From Casuarina equisetifolia (taxonomy: Eukaryota > Streptophyta > Magnoliopsida > Fagales > Casuarinaceae), in assembly GCA_028551475.1 (NCBI GenBank), contig CM052359.1, forward strand, positions 14,819,583 to 14,883,582: 64,000 nucleotides of DNA, read 5' to 3'. Shown here in pieces: positions 21,261-33,600 of this stretch (positions within the stretch are counted from its first letter, which is position 1; each line of letters begins with the position of its first letter). The position numbers and the translations under genes are program-made. The notes beneath the pieces were generated by a model that was given only the letters and a program-made list of their open reading frames with translations, had not been told where the DNA came from and ran no database searches.

Positions 21261-24200
21261 TTATCCACTCTCCAAGGCATTCCTCCCTCCACTTTCAGTT
21301 GCCTTTCTACGGAATAGGCCCTTGAAAATTGTCAAAGCTGCAACCAGAGCAATCTGAAAATGTTCAGAGCTGCTTACTTTTATGCAAATCTGTCCCATTT
21401 TGCGATTATTTAGATTGGTATTCAGAGACACATTCAAGCTTCTGCTCAGCCGGAACTCAGACTGTAGACTTCCACCCAGAACCATTTCTTTGTTGAAGGA
21501 AAGGATTGTCACAGTCAGACTGACTTTATCATTTCTCACTGGGTAGTCTCTCCCTCTTAAAGTAGCTTCAAAACTCCCACCATGTGCCACCTGTCCAGAG
21601 CCCGCCATTCGCCCAGTATTAACCACAAACTTCAATCTCTTCCCAACAACTATGGTATCTTCAAGCTTGGCACCAACATAATAGTTGTTCCCGAAAGATG
21701 TCAATGAAAATCCACAGTCAGTAATATGATGTTTTAGGCTCCTTAGCTTTGTGTTGCTATGCACTGTATAGATCATATCCTTACCAGAAGTTTGAACATC
21801 AAGGCCAACAGCACAAGTCGGTCCACTTGGATATGTGTAAGCCAAAGCGCTCTCTCCCTGGATGCTGAAATCCTGCTTGTCCTTGCTCATCTGTCCAGTG
21901 ACAGAGGCAAAGACATTCTTGCCTATCTCCACAGCTGTTTCAAGGCTTATTCCATCGAATCCTACATCATGATCAAATCCATGGGGATCAAGAACCGGTC
22001 TCACACTCCACTGGTCACCTGTAACAAGGCATCGATATCTATGCACATGACAATCTGAGTTGAAACTTGGGGGAACTGCCATATCTGGTAACAAAACAGC
22101 TTCTGGAGGCACCACCTCATTATTGGGATTATCATCATTCACAAAATTTTCCATTTTGGCAAGCCTATTCTCCCTCCGCCTCTGATACTCTTCCTTCAAC
22201 TGTTTCTTCAGATAAAGTATTTCCCGGTAATCCAGCTCATCAAGATAGTCTTTTTTTTGTAAGTTTGTCAATTTCTCAAACTGAGATTTTGTCAGGATAC
22301 GGATTGGTGGCAATTGATCATACTCATCTTCATCTTCTGCGTCCAAAAGTAAATCATCATCAACTTCATTATCCATTCCATTTCCATTTGCTATAATGCG
22401 ATGCCGTAGAAAAGATGAGAGGAGATGGGGGAGAGAAGGCAAACGGGTAGTACTCGATTGTCCCAGCTCGATGCTATCATGAAACTTCAAGAGGGAATTG
22501 ACATCACCAAGAACTTTGGTACAAATGCACAATAACAAGAAGTGAGATCTCCAAACCTGTCCATTTGGAAGTACTTTTTCACCCATAGGGTTTTTCTTAC
22601 ATTGAGGATGGTTCTCAACCAACACTACAGGGTTTTCAAGTCTTGAGTCAGACACTGCCTGGTGTATATGGTGCTGCACCAAATCTGTACATTGAGTCAC
22701 ATAGGAGTCATAGTTGACGGGATAACCACTAGGTCCTTCAGGAAGAGCAGAGGAAGAGTGAGTCATTACAAGGATGGTGTTGAACCATATTGCAGCACCA
22801 AAAACTTCAGTTATGAGCTTCAAAAGAGGGAAATCACTATAGCCCAAGTTGATGACATCAAGGCGTTCAAAGTACAAGACAATATCTGGTGGTGATCTTT
22901 TTATAAATCTCCTTACAGATAGCAAAATGTTCTTATTTCTTCTCACATTACTGGAAGAGGAAGGCAGGAGGCCAGGGGTATCAATTACCGTAATTTTCAT
23001 ACCATTAACAGTTCCCACAACCTCTTGGATGTGATCAGTGGCTGGATGAAATGCATCAGTCGTGGTTTTTGATTGATCAAATATAGAGTTTATGGTAGCA
23101 CTCTTACCAACCCCTGTTTTCCCCAAGACGAGTATTTTAAAAGAGAAATCAAGTTCGGGCAGACCAGCTGATTCTTGCTCTGCTGCAATTGTTTTGGCTC
23201 TAGTGCTAATAAGGTTGACTCTTTTCAAGTCAGATTCTCCTACTCTTATCAAGCTTGCTAGGTGTATCCGATACAAAACCTTTGCAACAAGAAGATTTTC
23301 CTGTGACTGCTGAAGCCGTCGGAGAAGACGCAAAAACTTAACTTGGAGATCCTCAATCTTCGCCATTGGATCCATGCTTTTCTTATGCAAGCTATGAGAG
23401 AACTGCTTGGACTCTTCAACAGCAGCCTGCTGTGGTAAAGGACTATACTGATTTTCTTGATTACCATGGGAGGCATGTAACGCATCAGGAAGTACTGATG
23501 ATGTTACCACACTCGCAGTATCAGCTGAACCTAACAAGTGAAAAGAAAATAAGCTCTTTCTCCCGTAGAATGCATCAAGATGAGACAAGTTGAAGTGTCA
23601 GATGTGGAATTGGTTTACAGCATTGGAAGAAGACATTCAAACATCTTGAAATTGGGTTGTCAACATTTTCCCGAGAAGTCTAAAGCAAGGATAAGAAATA
23701 ATGATTTCAATTTACTGAGAATTCTGCTCCCAATTTGGTCAAACCCCTTTACAAAAACTCCCCAAGAAAAACATTTATATCAAGTCAACAATTTGACATA
23801 CAGATTTAGTATATAGTTATTTGAACTATAAATGTTGTCAAGGTCTATTAAACAAATACAAAGGACCACACTGAATGAAAATGGTCAAAGACCAGCCAGC
23901 TCCGAACGGTTATTTCATCACTTAGCACTTAAGTGATATAACCACTGAAGATTTTAATGGCAACAACATGGCAGCTAGATTGTTAAGCACATTTCCTTTC
24001 CCATTACAGTGCTTCACCTTTTGTTTGTCCTTTTAGGCAACCAAAGGCTAAACCTCTCATTATGGTGATAAGTCCCTTCAACAGATTTAGTTTTGAGAAA
24101 GTTCTACAACCTCCATTCTCCTATTACTTTTTGTGATCTGTCCTCCCAATGATAACCTACAAAATATATCTTAACAGCCACTTTCCAAGACGTAAGGATA

Positions 24201-24625
24201 AGCTTGGCTAATTGAACCACTATCAAATACAAATCGTGCTATGCATAATCATCAAGATTGAGTCTCTCTACCCTTGCTATCATAAATAGCTTCTCCATCA
24301 TCTGACCCAAGTTTATATCATGCAGACATGAGAAAGTGATAGATGGGAAGGCTACTTAACCATCAATTTTCAACAAAAGAATGGGTCATTTTTCTGTTCT
24401 TTCTCCTATAAGAAGTAGAGGGTCCTACATTAAAGGCGTCATGTATCTACAATAGTAGGTCAGAACAAACACAGAAAGGGAAAGAGACAAGGTAATACCT
24501 TGGTCACCAAATTCTCCATCCAGAAGTCTCTCATTTAGAAAACTGTTACTGCTCGACAATGGTCTTGATGAGACCAATGAATTGCACACTACTTGAGAAA
24601 AGACCCAGTCCCTAATACTCTTCAT
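21261..24625 (-). CDS. TOC90: Translocase of chloroplast 90 (Toc159-family import receptor GTPase)
   Basis: Two coding exons, 24499-24625 and 21261-23530, join in phase (G|GT codon) to give 798 residues, close to the 793 of Arabidopsis Toc90. The start MKSIRDWVFSQ matches the MKGFKDWVFA start of the Arabidopsis protein, so ATG at 24625 is preferred over the upstream Val-Cys-rich frame. The G domain carries GKTGVGKSATINS (P-loop, about 179-191), DTPGLLPS (G3, about 226) and VMTHSS (G4 region, about 297). A short acidic linker (DDDLLLDAEDEDEYDQ) replaces the long A-domain of Toc159. The C-terminal M domain (about 480-798) follows, with VHRYRC and RGRDYPVRNDKVSL. The protein binds preproteins at the outer chloroplast envelope as part of the TOC complex and favours photosynthetic cargo in Arabidopsis. 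The gene appears intact. A non-coding leader exon lies upstream. Confidence 0.95.
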
Positions 24626-24630
24626 CCCTC

Positions 24631-25193
24631 CTGCGCAAACTTTCACAAATAACTACCTTAAATTTAATCGCCGTTAAAAGAAACAAAAAGAGAAATCAAG
24701 AATTATAAGGTACTGCCTCCCTCAAAACCTTCATGAATCAAGTGAAGAGAATGTGAAGCTAGAAATAAAGTGTTTCAAAAATAATATCAAGAGTTTTCAA
24801 GAATCGCAAAAGGTTACATTTTGTGAAAGATACATTATCAATCAGGAATCCACTAAGAGCATGGCCTATCAAGAAGTTCAAGAAATCAACAAGAGATATT
24901 TCGTAGCATATCCCACAAGAAAATAAGCAGGCAATGGTCATGTATTAAATTTAAGATTGTCCTAGCTGAGAAAAGAAAAGCGAAACAAACAATAGAGAAA
25001 ATTAAAATTAACCTGAGAAGCACAAATTTGACTCGAAATAAACAGTCCTTAATTGGATAACACAAACTTAAAGGACCAAGAACTCCTAAGCTGGGCACCC
25101 CGGATTCAGAAATAGTAATAAACGACCCAAGAGAGAATCGCAACCAATTAGCCGAAGCTCAATAAAAAGATGGAACCTTTACAGCTACCATAC
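24631..25193 (-). other. 5' UTR intron of TOC90 (predicted)
   Basis: A splice donor CTAGG|GTATGG (exon end 25194) and an acceptor GTTTGCGCAG|GAGGG just five bases before the TOC90 ATG define a 563-bp intron in the 5' leader. The first bases of this intron and a block near 24905-24925 (CACAAGAAAATAAGCAG) resemble the 5' leader intron of the CRCK3-like gene. Confidence 0.6.
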
Positions 25194-25330
25194 CCTAGTT
25201 AAGCCCCCAGGAAGCCATCAGAATCCACGACTAAACAACTCGGCCCCCATTCTGGATCTGAATTCAAATTGGGTTTCGCGTTCCGCGGCGAAAACGAAGA
25301 GCGGAGGAGGTTGCGGCTGAGGGGATGAAC
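25194..25330 (-). promoter_or_regulatory. TOC90 non-coding leader exon and core promoter region
   Basis: GC-rich segment (CGCGTTCCGCGGCGAAAACG near 25277-25296) immediately before the predicted splice donor. It is probably the first, untranslated exon plus start region. It is clearly similar to 36987-37100 upstream of the CRCK3-like gene, including GAGGTTGCGGCTGAGG in both. The transcription start is not known. Confidence 0.5.
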
Positions 25331-25852
25331 CGACGCGATAAGACAGGTATCAAGGTTTTGCTCTCTATTCTTTTCAATTTTGTCCTTTTTCGAGATGGAT
25401 TTGAGGGCAAGGCTTCATTGTGCACAAGCACCACGTGTACAACTCAGATACGAGACCGAGGAGCATGCTTGAATTGCGAGGGGCAAAGCTGCCGGGTGAA
25501 CGAAAAAATGTGATGCCATGTTTATGAAGCAAATATTCTCCATTTGTTTTTACCACATAGGTTATAACTTTTATTATTATCTTCGGGTTTTGTAAAGACA
25601 CTTTTTTATAAATCCGACCACACGTATACTTGGCATTATCAAAATAGAACTAATAACATTAACAACTTTATCTTACTAGAAGTTACAACAAATTATCTAA
25701 GAGAATCATATTGTATTATATTTGTTGTTCAAACATCTTGCAAATTCATACATATTCATAAACCTAAAGAATTCAGCTATCATTACTTGAAATCTAATAT
25801 AAATCATACAAGCTCTTCTAAACTTGACATTAAACTCTAAACTAGTGCATAT
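25331..25852. other. TOC90 upstream intergenic sequence
   Basis: The first part (to about 25370) continues the similarity with the CRCK3-like gene's 5' flank. The rest is AT-rich, without a recognised gene. Confidence 0.35.
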
Positions 25853-26150
25853 TGTTGGAAAAACGGGTTTTCATTAATACATGTATTGATGATGACAAAA
25901 GAATTAGAAGTATGCATGAAAAATGATTTCTATAATTATTTTAGTAAATGTAAAATATGGATATAGGAAATGATATGTAAATTATAATATCAATATAATG
26001 ATATTATAAAATAACTAATTTCTTAGATATGTAGATATACATGCACCCACATATTATGCAAGTGGAGAAGTATTTTTTATTTTTATTTTTATTTTTATTT
26101 TTACTTTGCTTCACGTAACAAATAGTCTTATACAATATTGTGCTGATTTA
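25853..26150 (+). repeat. Sirevirus-like LTR start fragment
   Basis: TGTTGGAAAAACGGGTTTTC begins an LTR-type segment on the plus strand, with the family palindrome at 25984-26007 and the neighbouring AAATTATAATATCAAT context. A TTTTTA microsatellite lies at about 26071-26104. The expected CCTAACA end is not found. Sequence up to about 27058 may be the rest of a diverged LTR (CATAT occurs at both 25848 and 27059), but that is uncertain. Confidence 0.55.
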
Positions 26151-27653
26151 GTGATGAAAATTTAACTCTAATTGTATTTCTGCCGAGAAAAGACTTCTTA
26201 TCGAGACTAACGGGCTGGTTGCTGAAGCAAGAGTGGTCACCCCGCTTGTGGGTGTCATATGCTCACACACCCAGTACGGATCAACAAGTCCTCAAGTTAT
26301 CTTCATGGACTTGGTCCGACTTGATTCTTCTTGGGTCCAAGTCACATTACACCTGGCCCATTATGCAGCCCAATACTCTCATGGGCTTCATGCCTTTGTA
26401 GCCTACTATTCACTTGGGCCACATCACCAGGGTGGCCCAAGTGAATGGGCTTTGCTAGAGCTAGCACGATTGCCACCCTATGTCAACAACCGGAGTTGAC
26501 TCAACCTCTAGTCTTCGGCTTCTGAACTCCACTCTACTACCATAGAATAGTAGATAGGATAATATTGAGCTGGAATTTGGACGCCATTTTTCCAAAATTC
26601 TCCTTGCTACATACGATTGAAAATGATTTTTTTTAACCTAAGTTCTCTCCGACTTGAGAGAACTCCACACTAAATTGTTTGATCAGCTCCTACCTCCTGC
26701 TTTGTTGATTTACAACTCAGTTTTGTTCATGCGAAGGTCCCTTATTCCAGAGCTTGCTCTTAACACTTACGAAATAAGAAACCCGCACAGATAACGAATA
26801 CATGAGCAATCAACACAGACTCGAGATTTAGATGGTTTGGATAACAAGCCCCATGCCTATCACCGGTAATAATTCCCGTCTTTCTTTTAGAAATAACTCT
26901 CCCCAATTTCTCATTAAAAAGGGCCTATATAGTGGTTTTCCAACATAATGAAGATGCCCAAATTCAAAGACTATCTTCTTACCAAAGAAAAACGACAAAC
27001 CAAACAAGGCCTAAAAAAAGACCATTTTATAAATAAATTATAATTTTTTTTAACAACTCATATACCCAATCTTACACATGAGAATTGAATCTCAAACCTC
27101 ATAGTTGAGATCCCACTTAACTTGCTGGTAAACTAGCAGGTTAGACAACTAGAAAAAAGTGAGATAACCCTACTAAACAATTTCAAGCTTGAGCATTAAA
27201 AAAAATAAAAATGGAGGAAAGGGATGCTATTTTCCCCACTGATTGTCACAATAGCTAACAAGCCATATAATTTTGCCATCCTTAAGCCCAAAACCTGGTT
27301 CTGCCACTGGCTGCTTTCCCTTCTAAAGTGTTTACACGAGACTGGTTACCGAATCTTACAAGTGCAACGGTAAAGTTCAGAAAGGAAGCGTCCTTCCAAT
27401 TTTCTTTCATTACTTGTCACAATAAGGCACTACTTAGGAATGACTAGATGAAATACACAACACCCACATTAAAAGATACGTTCAAATATAATAGTCTCTC
27501 TTATGTCTAAGGATGCAGCGTACAGTACGAAACAGCCAAAAAGGAAAATAAAAAAACCAAAGCAAACCTGCCCAGAGGGAGAAAAATATGTTTTATGGCA
27601 CACGCTGAAGCAAAACCACAATTGATTTACAAAACACGACTCTCAGATACCAA
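26151..27653. other. Repeat-derived spacer downstream of the kinase gene
   Basis: This contains LTR-like text with repeated GGCCCA/TGGGCC words (26300-26460) and a CGAGATTTAGATGGTTTGG block at about 26831. That block recalls the start region of reverse-oriented LTRs. No gene is recognised; the part next to 27653 should include the 3' UTR of the CRCK3-like gene. Confidence 0.4.
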
Positions 27654-30600
27654 TCAATGCCCTCTCCTTGCACTCCTAAGGTACTCTGCCCTTATTGCCC
27701 ACAACTGCTCTCCCACTGATTTCATGTCTGGACGTTCAGCTCGAACCGGCCCTGCACATTGGAATGCCAAAGAGAACATTTTCTTAAGTATCTCTGCATC
27801 CACAACTTCTTCCATGGAGCGATCCACTAATTCTGCCAATCTTCCTTCACTATACAAACCAAAGGCCTGCAAAATCAAACCCATATGATCTCAGCAATTA
27901 AATACTTGGAAACAAATTAGCAGTATCTTAAATCTGCACGCAAAGAATTGCCAATAAAAAAAGTAACCAAAAGAGTTTCATTCCAACAGATTAGCAAAGG
28001 CACAATTTAGACAACAATTATCGTAGGGACAATTAACACCCCGCACTAAATCTTGAAATATATAACAAGACATACACATACGCAAAAGATGTAAGCAAGA
28101 CACCACGCAAAAGATAAGTACAATGCCTCTCAACAAGACAATCACTTTGGAACACCAATCACTTTGGAACACCTTGTCAAAATGCATTCTCAAAGACTTA
28201 AGTGATTACAACACAATAGGACACACTATTTCCCTAAAAGTCTCTCTACCTGCGTCTTTCCGTTTATGTCCTAAGAGCATAAATTTATACAAGGAAAATG
28301 GCACAACAAGGCACTCTCTGTCTGATTCCTCCGTTTGCTGCTCGAGAAGACACCAGGCGGAGGCTCCAACACTTTCTGGTAGCTCAGGAACGGTTTATCC
28401 AAATGCCTTCCCCCAGGCTACTAGGATTGCAGCACAATAAAACACACAATTGACTTCCCAAGACTCTCCTTGTTTCTCTCAGCCCCCTTTATATCTAACA
28501 GCATAAGGATTAATCGAGGAGCACAATGTGACAAAGTTCTCTTTGTCAACCTTCACTGTGCCTGGTATTTCACAAACAGCAAAGGTTACAACGCCTTCTG
28601 GTCGCTCCTTTTTCACGCAGCCAGCAGACCCCAGGTTCACTTAGCGCATGGCACAACAAACTATGGTCGTTTTGCTGCCTTTCCCTCTTGCTTTTACCAC
28701 AAATGACAAAAGTTATAGTACTGACCCTAATTCTCCAGATTGCATTGTAATCAATGTTTCTGCTCAACCACAGATTCTGATCCTTTTAAAGGACTCTTCC
28801 TTACCAAAGATTTCCCTGGTTTTGTCTTCACCATGTTCTCTAGACTCAAGTTTTGAATCCCTTTGATTCTTCCTGATTCGCTGCCTCTTACAGCACATGT
28901 ATCACTCAGATACCTTTGGCTACTGCCCCAAAAGCCACTACATTGACACGATAATCTTTCAACAAGATCATGCATGAAGCTACATGCCCCTAGGCAGCAC
29001 CTGCTGTAGACCACACGATTCATGATCATACATATTACAGTACTCCCTGAAAGATCATAATGACTACTCAAAGCCACCCCTAAATGCAAAGATTATGGAA
29101 GGAACTACAAGTAATCTTGAAGAGGTTGAAGATATAAGGTCAAGAGTAAAGTACGAATCATGTCACATAAAGAGGGTTCTCCAATTCTTCAAAGATAAAA
29201 TGGCATCAACAAATAAATAAGAAACGAGATTCTCCGAGATATATTTCAATAACTATCAGTTATTGAAACAAAGCTTATACTATGCCCTTTTATTCGCTAC
29301 AATAAGAAACTCTAGCCTTTGTAAATTATTTTGCCATAATATTCTTGAAAGCAAACAGCATATTAAAATGAGTGGAAAACCTAGACGCTATGCTGAAAGC
29401 CACATTAGTCAACATAGTGGTTGACCACCCTTCTGATCAGGCACTTAGATCGGCCTATCCTCAAGCAGGGCTCCAGTTGAAGCTCTTTGTCACTCAATAA
29501 GCAAACCCAATTGAAGTTAAGGTCGATCAGGATGTTGACTGGTAGAATTTTACAGAAGGCAAATTGGAACGTGTCTCTTTTGGACATTGTTCATTATTCA
29601 ATCCCATGAAAACGAGGAATGAAGGATCTTCAAGTGTGTTCTGTGTCAGATTCTTCCACTTCTAGGGAACTCTTCTTTGGGTTTTTATTCAGTTTTCTTC
29701 AATCTAGCAACAGCCTAATTAGCGTATTCCACCTGCATCTTCTATCTCTTTGCCTTTTGTAACAACCAAGGAAGAACCACGTAGTTCAAGTATATGTGCA
29801 AGAAGTATCACTTGCTTTGCAAACTAACTTGATTCATTTTAACATTAATCACATATGTCCCTCTCACTCTTGTGGCAGCCCTAGAATTAAAAAAGAAGAC
29901 CTGAAAATTGAAGAGTTTAACTGCCTAAAATATTCATTTTTGAAGCAATCATGCCTATCAACAACCAATACACCTTATTGGAGCAATGCTATTGTTATAG
30001 AAACAACTCCTGAAGGCTTTAAGATCATTGTATTCCAAGATGAAAAGTGTCCTTAGACTCCCCAGTAACGTTACTGCTTTCATTCCAAATATATATCAAT
30101 GTATCCTTTACTTTTTATCATCCAATTAGTTGAAACTACTTACAATATCTAGTACTTTATTTTGTTTAATTTCCTGTACAGATAACTCTGAATCTATTAT
30201 CACAACTCTACCAGTTGATTAATCTTCACTTCCTTGCATCCATAATCATTCATAACAGTTTTTGTGACTGAAACTTCACTCATGGTTAACTTCTAATTTT
30301 TTTCACCCATTGAATATCGTTTTCACTCTGTTGAATTCATCTTTCACCGTTAACATGATCTCATTCTTCCTAATGATAGAAGTTGTCAGCTGTCGGCTGT
30401 CCATTCCTCTGTCCATTCCTAAAGCTCTCAGGTTTTTTGTTTAATTCTCTCCCGAAATCATAATAATTTGACTCTCATCCCGTGTAAGTTAATAGATATT
30501 CTCTTTTCTCACATGGCCATGCGTTAAATATTTTCTTCCATGGTTTATTCACTACTACATGTCCTTCAAACAAGTTAACAACTTCATAAAAAATAACATT

Positions 30601-33600
30601 CCTGTAAAATTTCAAATAAAATCCTGGACGTACCAAATTTCCACTACATAGTCTTGAGAAATTTTCTACTATTACTAAACTAAAATATGTCAAAATTTCC
30701 TTGGATACAAGATTTGTGTGGCTATTATTATCCACAATTAAATTATACATTTTTCATAATAGTACAAAATTCTGAAATAATTATAGCAAATCTTCTCACT
30801 TGAGTTGGGGTGCATAGAAATTTAACTTGTTTGTTCCTCTTTAAGTGAAAAGACCAGATGTTTAATTTGTCCAACACTGTGTGGAGTGCAAGTAACATTC
30901 TCTGCAAATTATATATGGGCACTTTTATTTTGGTTGCATCTGTAACATTTTGACAAGCCTTTAGCAATCTCCACAAGTTGGTGCCCTAATTCCTCAAGCA
31001 CTGGCCGTATGATTTCATTTCTAACAAGCAATTGTTGATTGAAAACCTTACTCTACCACTGTACTTTAGACAGCCACAACAATTCTCGTTTGGTTACTAG
31101 GTGATGTAATAGAAAGTATAGGAGTATCCAATTGATGTCGTAGAAAGTATACAACCGAGAGCTAACTTAAGAAGCCTTTGGAATCTACCATAGGTAAAAG
31201 CAAAGTCCATTCAAAATAAGAGACAGTATCAAAGAAATTCAATTTCAAGAACAAAGATAATCTAAACAAAGTCCTAAGCACATCTTATTGGCTACAATAA
31301 GAAACTACAACCCTAGTGATTTATTATGCTGACAATACCCTAACCAAAAAAAAAAAAAAGTGGAAAAACATGTTGAAAACCAATTGTCGCAATTGACACT
31401 ATGTTTTTTGAAGTGGTGATGTCCTACTGGCTGGTATGTCATTGCAACAAAAATGACTCATCTTCAATCATATCTTCAACTGAAACTCTCTGTCACTCCT
31501 TGGTTGACCCACCATCAAGGTTAGGTACAAATACAAAATTGACCAGCATAACCTTTGATATGTTCCACATCAAATCTACTGACGCGCCCTTGCTGACAAC
31601 TGCAAAGCACCATGTATGTGACCAATCCATCTGTCTTTCTAAGTATCAGGACTAGCTCTATGGAGCTGCCTGTCTGATGTCTAGCCACACACATGGGCTA
31701 CACCCATCACGAAGGATTTGGTTTGTGACAGTATGCCTCATAGCCACACATACATCTTGGCTAAAAAGCCCATTCTTTGTGACTATTCTAATAATTTGCC
31801 CATGTCAACTCTTGATACTCACAATTGAGTGAAGGATGGTCTTTATAAATGCCTACTCCTAACACTAATTGTATCTGCCCCAAGGAAAGGATCACCAGGT
31901 ATATTGAACGAAAGTCTTAGGCTGATCATGTACTACTTGACCCACAATCATCCAGCATACAGTCAGCATCAACACCTAGCATTAACGAGACCGTATTGGT
32001 GCTTCCTAGCACATGCTACACTAAATATAAGTAAGTCTTGAACTGTTGCACCTTGAACTGTTCTTCACTACACCACACCCTAGCAAGGTCACATGCCAGA
32101 CATACTACCTACTAATATGCTTAAGCTCATAGCCTGCCCGTTTCTGCTCAAACAGTCCCTGAATGTTGAGCCAACACCTGCTCACCTGTGCACCGAGCTC
32201 AATTCTGCAGGCACATGGCAGAACCACTTCCTTGTTCTCTTCTGAGTACCAGCTCAAATGTCAGATTGCATGCTACTTAAGGCCACTGTTGGAACCATTA
32301 TCCTATCTATCCATGATGCACATCCCTCATACCCACGACAATTCAATCAAATCTCAAGTGTAACTCAGAGCCCGTGAAGCTTGTTCACAAACAAGAGCTA
32401 AAATTTACCCATTGACAGAGAAGATTATAGAGTTTGAAAAATGGAACTGTTTCTCTCCCGGTCACCCATGCATGTTTGCAATGGTCATTGTCTACATTAA
32501 ATTACTCTTTCTTTATGAGAATCCAGATTTAAATATAGTTGTTTGAGACCTAATCAAGAGTCCTAAGGCAAATATAGTATCTGAATTTCCTTTTGGTTAG
32601 CTCAGGCTATGTCAGCCTGGCAAAAAGTCCTAGTATAGGTATAATATTTACATGTTTCACGAATCAGCTTGGGTAGATTTAGCAGGAAAGTTAGGGTGAA
32701 GGTTATCCCTTGTGAGACTTAAGAATTTAATATGGGCATGAGTCAAAATTTAGCCTTGTCGAGTCCACTGAAACCCCAATTTACAGCCTTTTACCACAAC
32801 ATAAGAGAAGTTAATTTCAGATTGATGTCCACCCAGCCTATTTTTCTCCAAGTTACAGCAATACCAAGAATCACTAAAGAGTAACACAAGGCCATCTTGA
32901 TACTCACAAAGGAAGTTCCATTGCTCTCAGTCCATCAAATTGGGATAAGTTCCATTATTCTTGAAGGTCATCTAAGCATAAGCTAAGACAACAAATTGCT
33001 TAACAGTAAGCTGCAATTGGCCCAAATAAAAGAATCTGTAAATTGAATGGAAAGTAACTTACCCATCTAAGTGTCACCCGGTCTTCATTAGATCTTGTTA
33101 AATCCACAGGACGGTGGCCAGTCAGAATCTCTAAAAGTAAAACTCCAAATGAGTAGACATCACTCTTGGGAGTGAGTTGATACGTCTTCATGTACTCAGG
33201 GTCTAGGTAGCCAACTGTCCCCTTCACTTTTGTAGAAATATGGGTTTTATCAGACTCCAATGGACCAAGCCTAGCAAATCCAAAATCAGCAACCTTGGCT
33301 CTCATGTTCTCTGTGAGAAGTATATTGGAAGATTTTACATCTCGATGGATAATTTGTCTCTCTATTGCAAAAAAAGCAAAAGTTTAGGTTTCAATTAGAA
33401 CAAAAAACATAGATAAATGACATGTGGTATAAGATATTTATATTGGATGAATACATGAAAATTGTTTCAATCACATCCTTAATTGTAGGGTTCTAGGAAT
33501 AAGAAATGCTTTGGACGAACGTGGATCACATGTGCAAGCAAAGGCAGGTCTAGGAGAGGGAGAGAGGAAAATAGCTTAAGATGCATCAAGTTTCGTGCAA

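Noticed and set aside
21759..23593. Several plus-strand frames opposite TOC90
   Set aside because: They are antisense shadows of a long, conserved coding exon.
26219..26499. Overlapping plus-strand frames of 60 and 88 residues
   Set aside because: The sequence has repeated GGCCCA words typical of LTR middles in this window, and the frames resemble no protein.
25853..27058. A complete solo LTR flanked by CATAT
   Set aside because: The right end reads AACAACT rather than the family CCTAACA, and the 26.8-kb part looks like the opposite orientation, so only the left fragment is called.
27060..27150. A possible tRNA-like TTGAATCTCAAACC box
   Set aside because: No cloverleaf partner arms or A box could be found around it.
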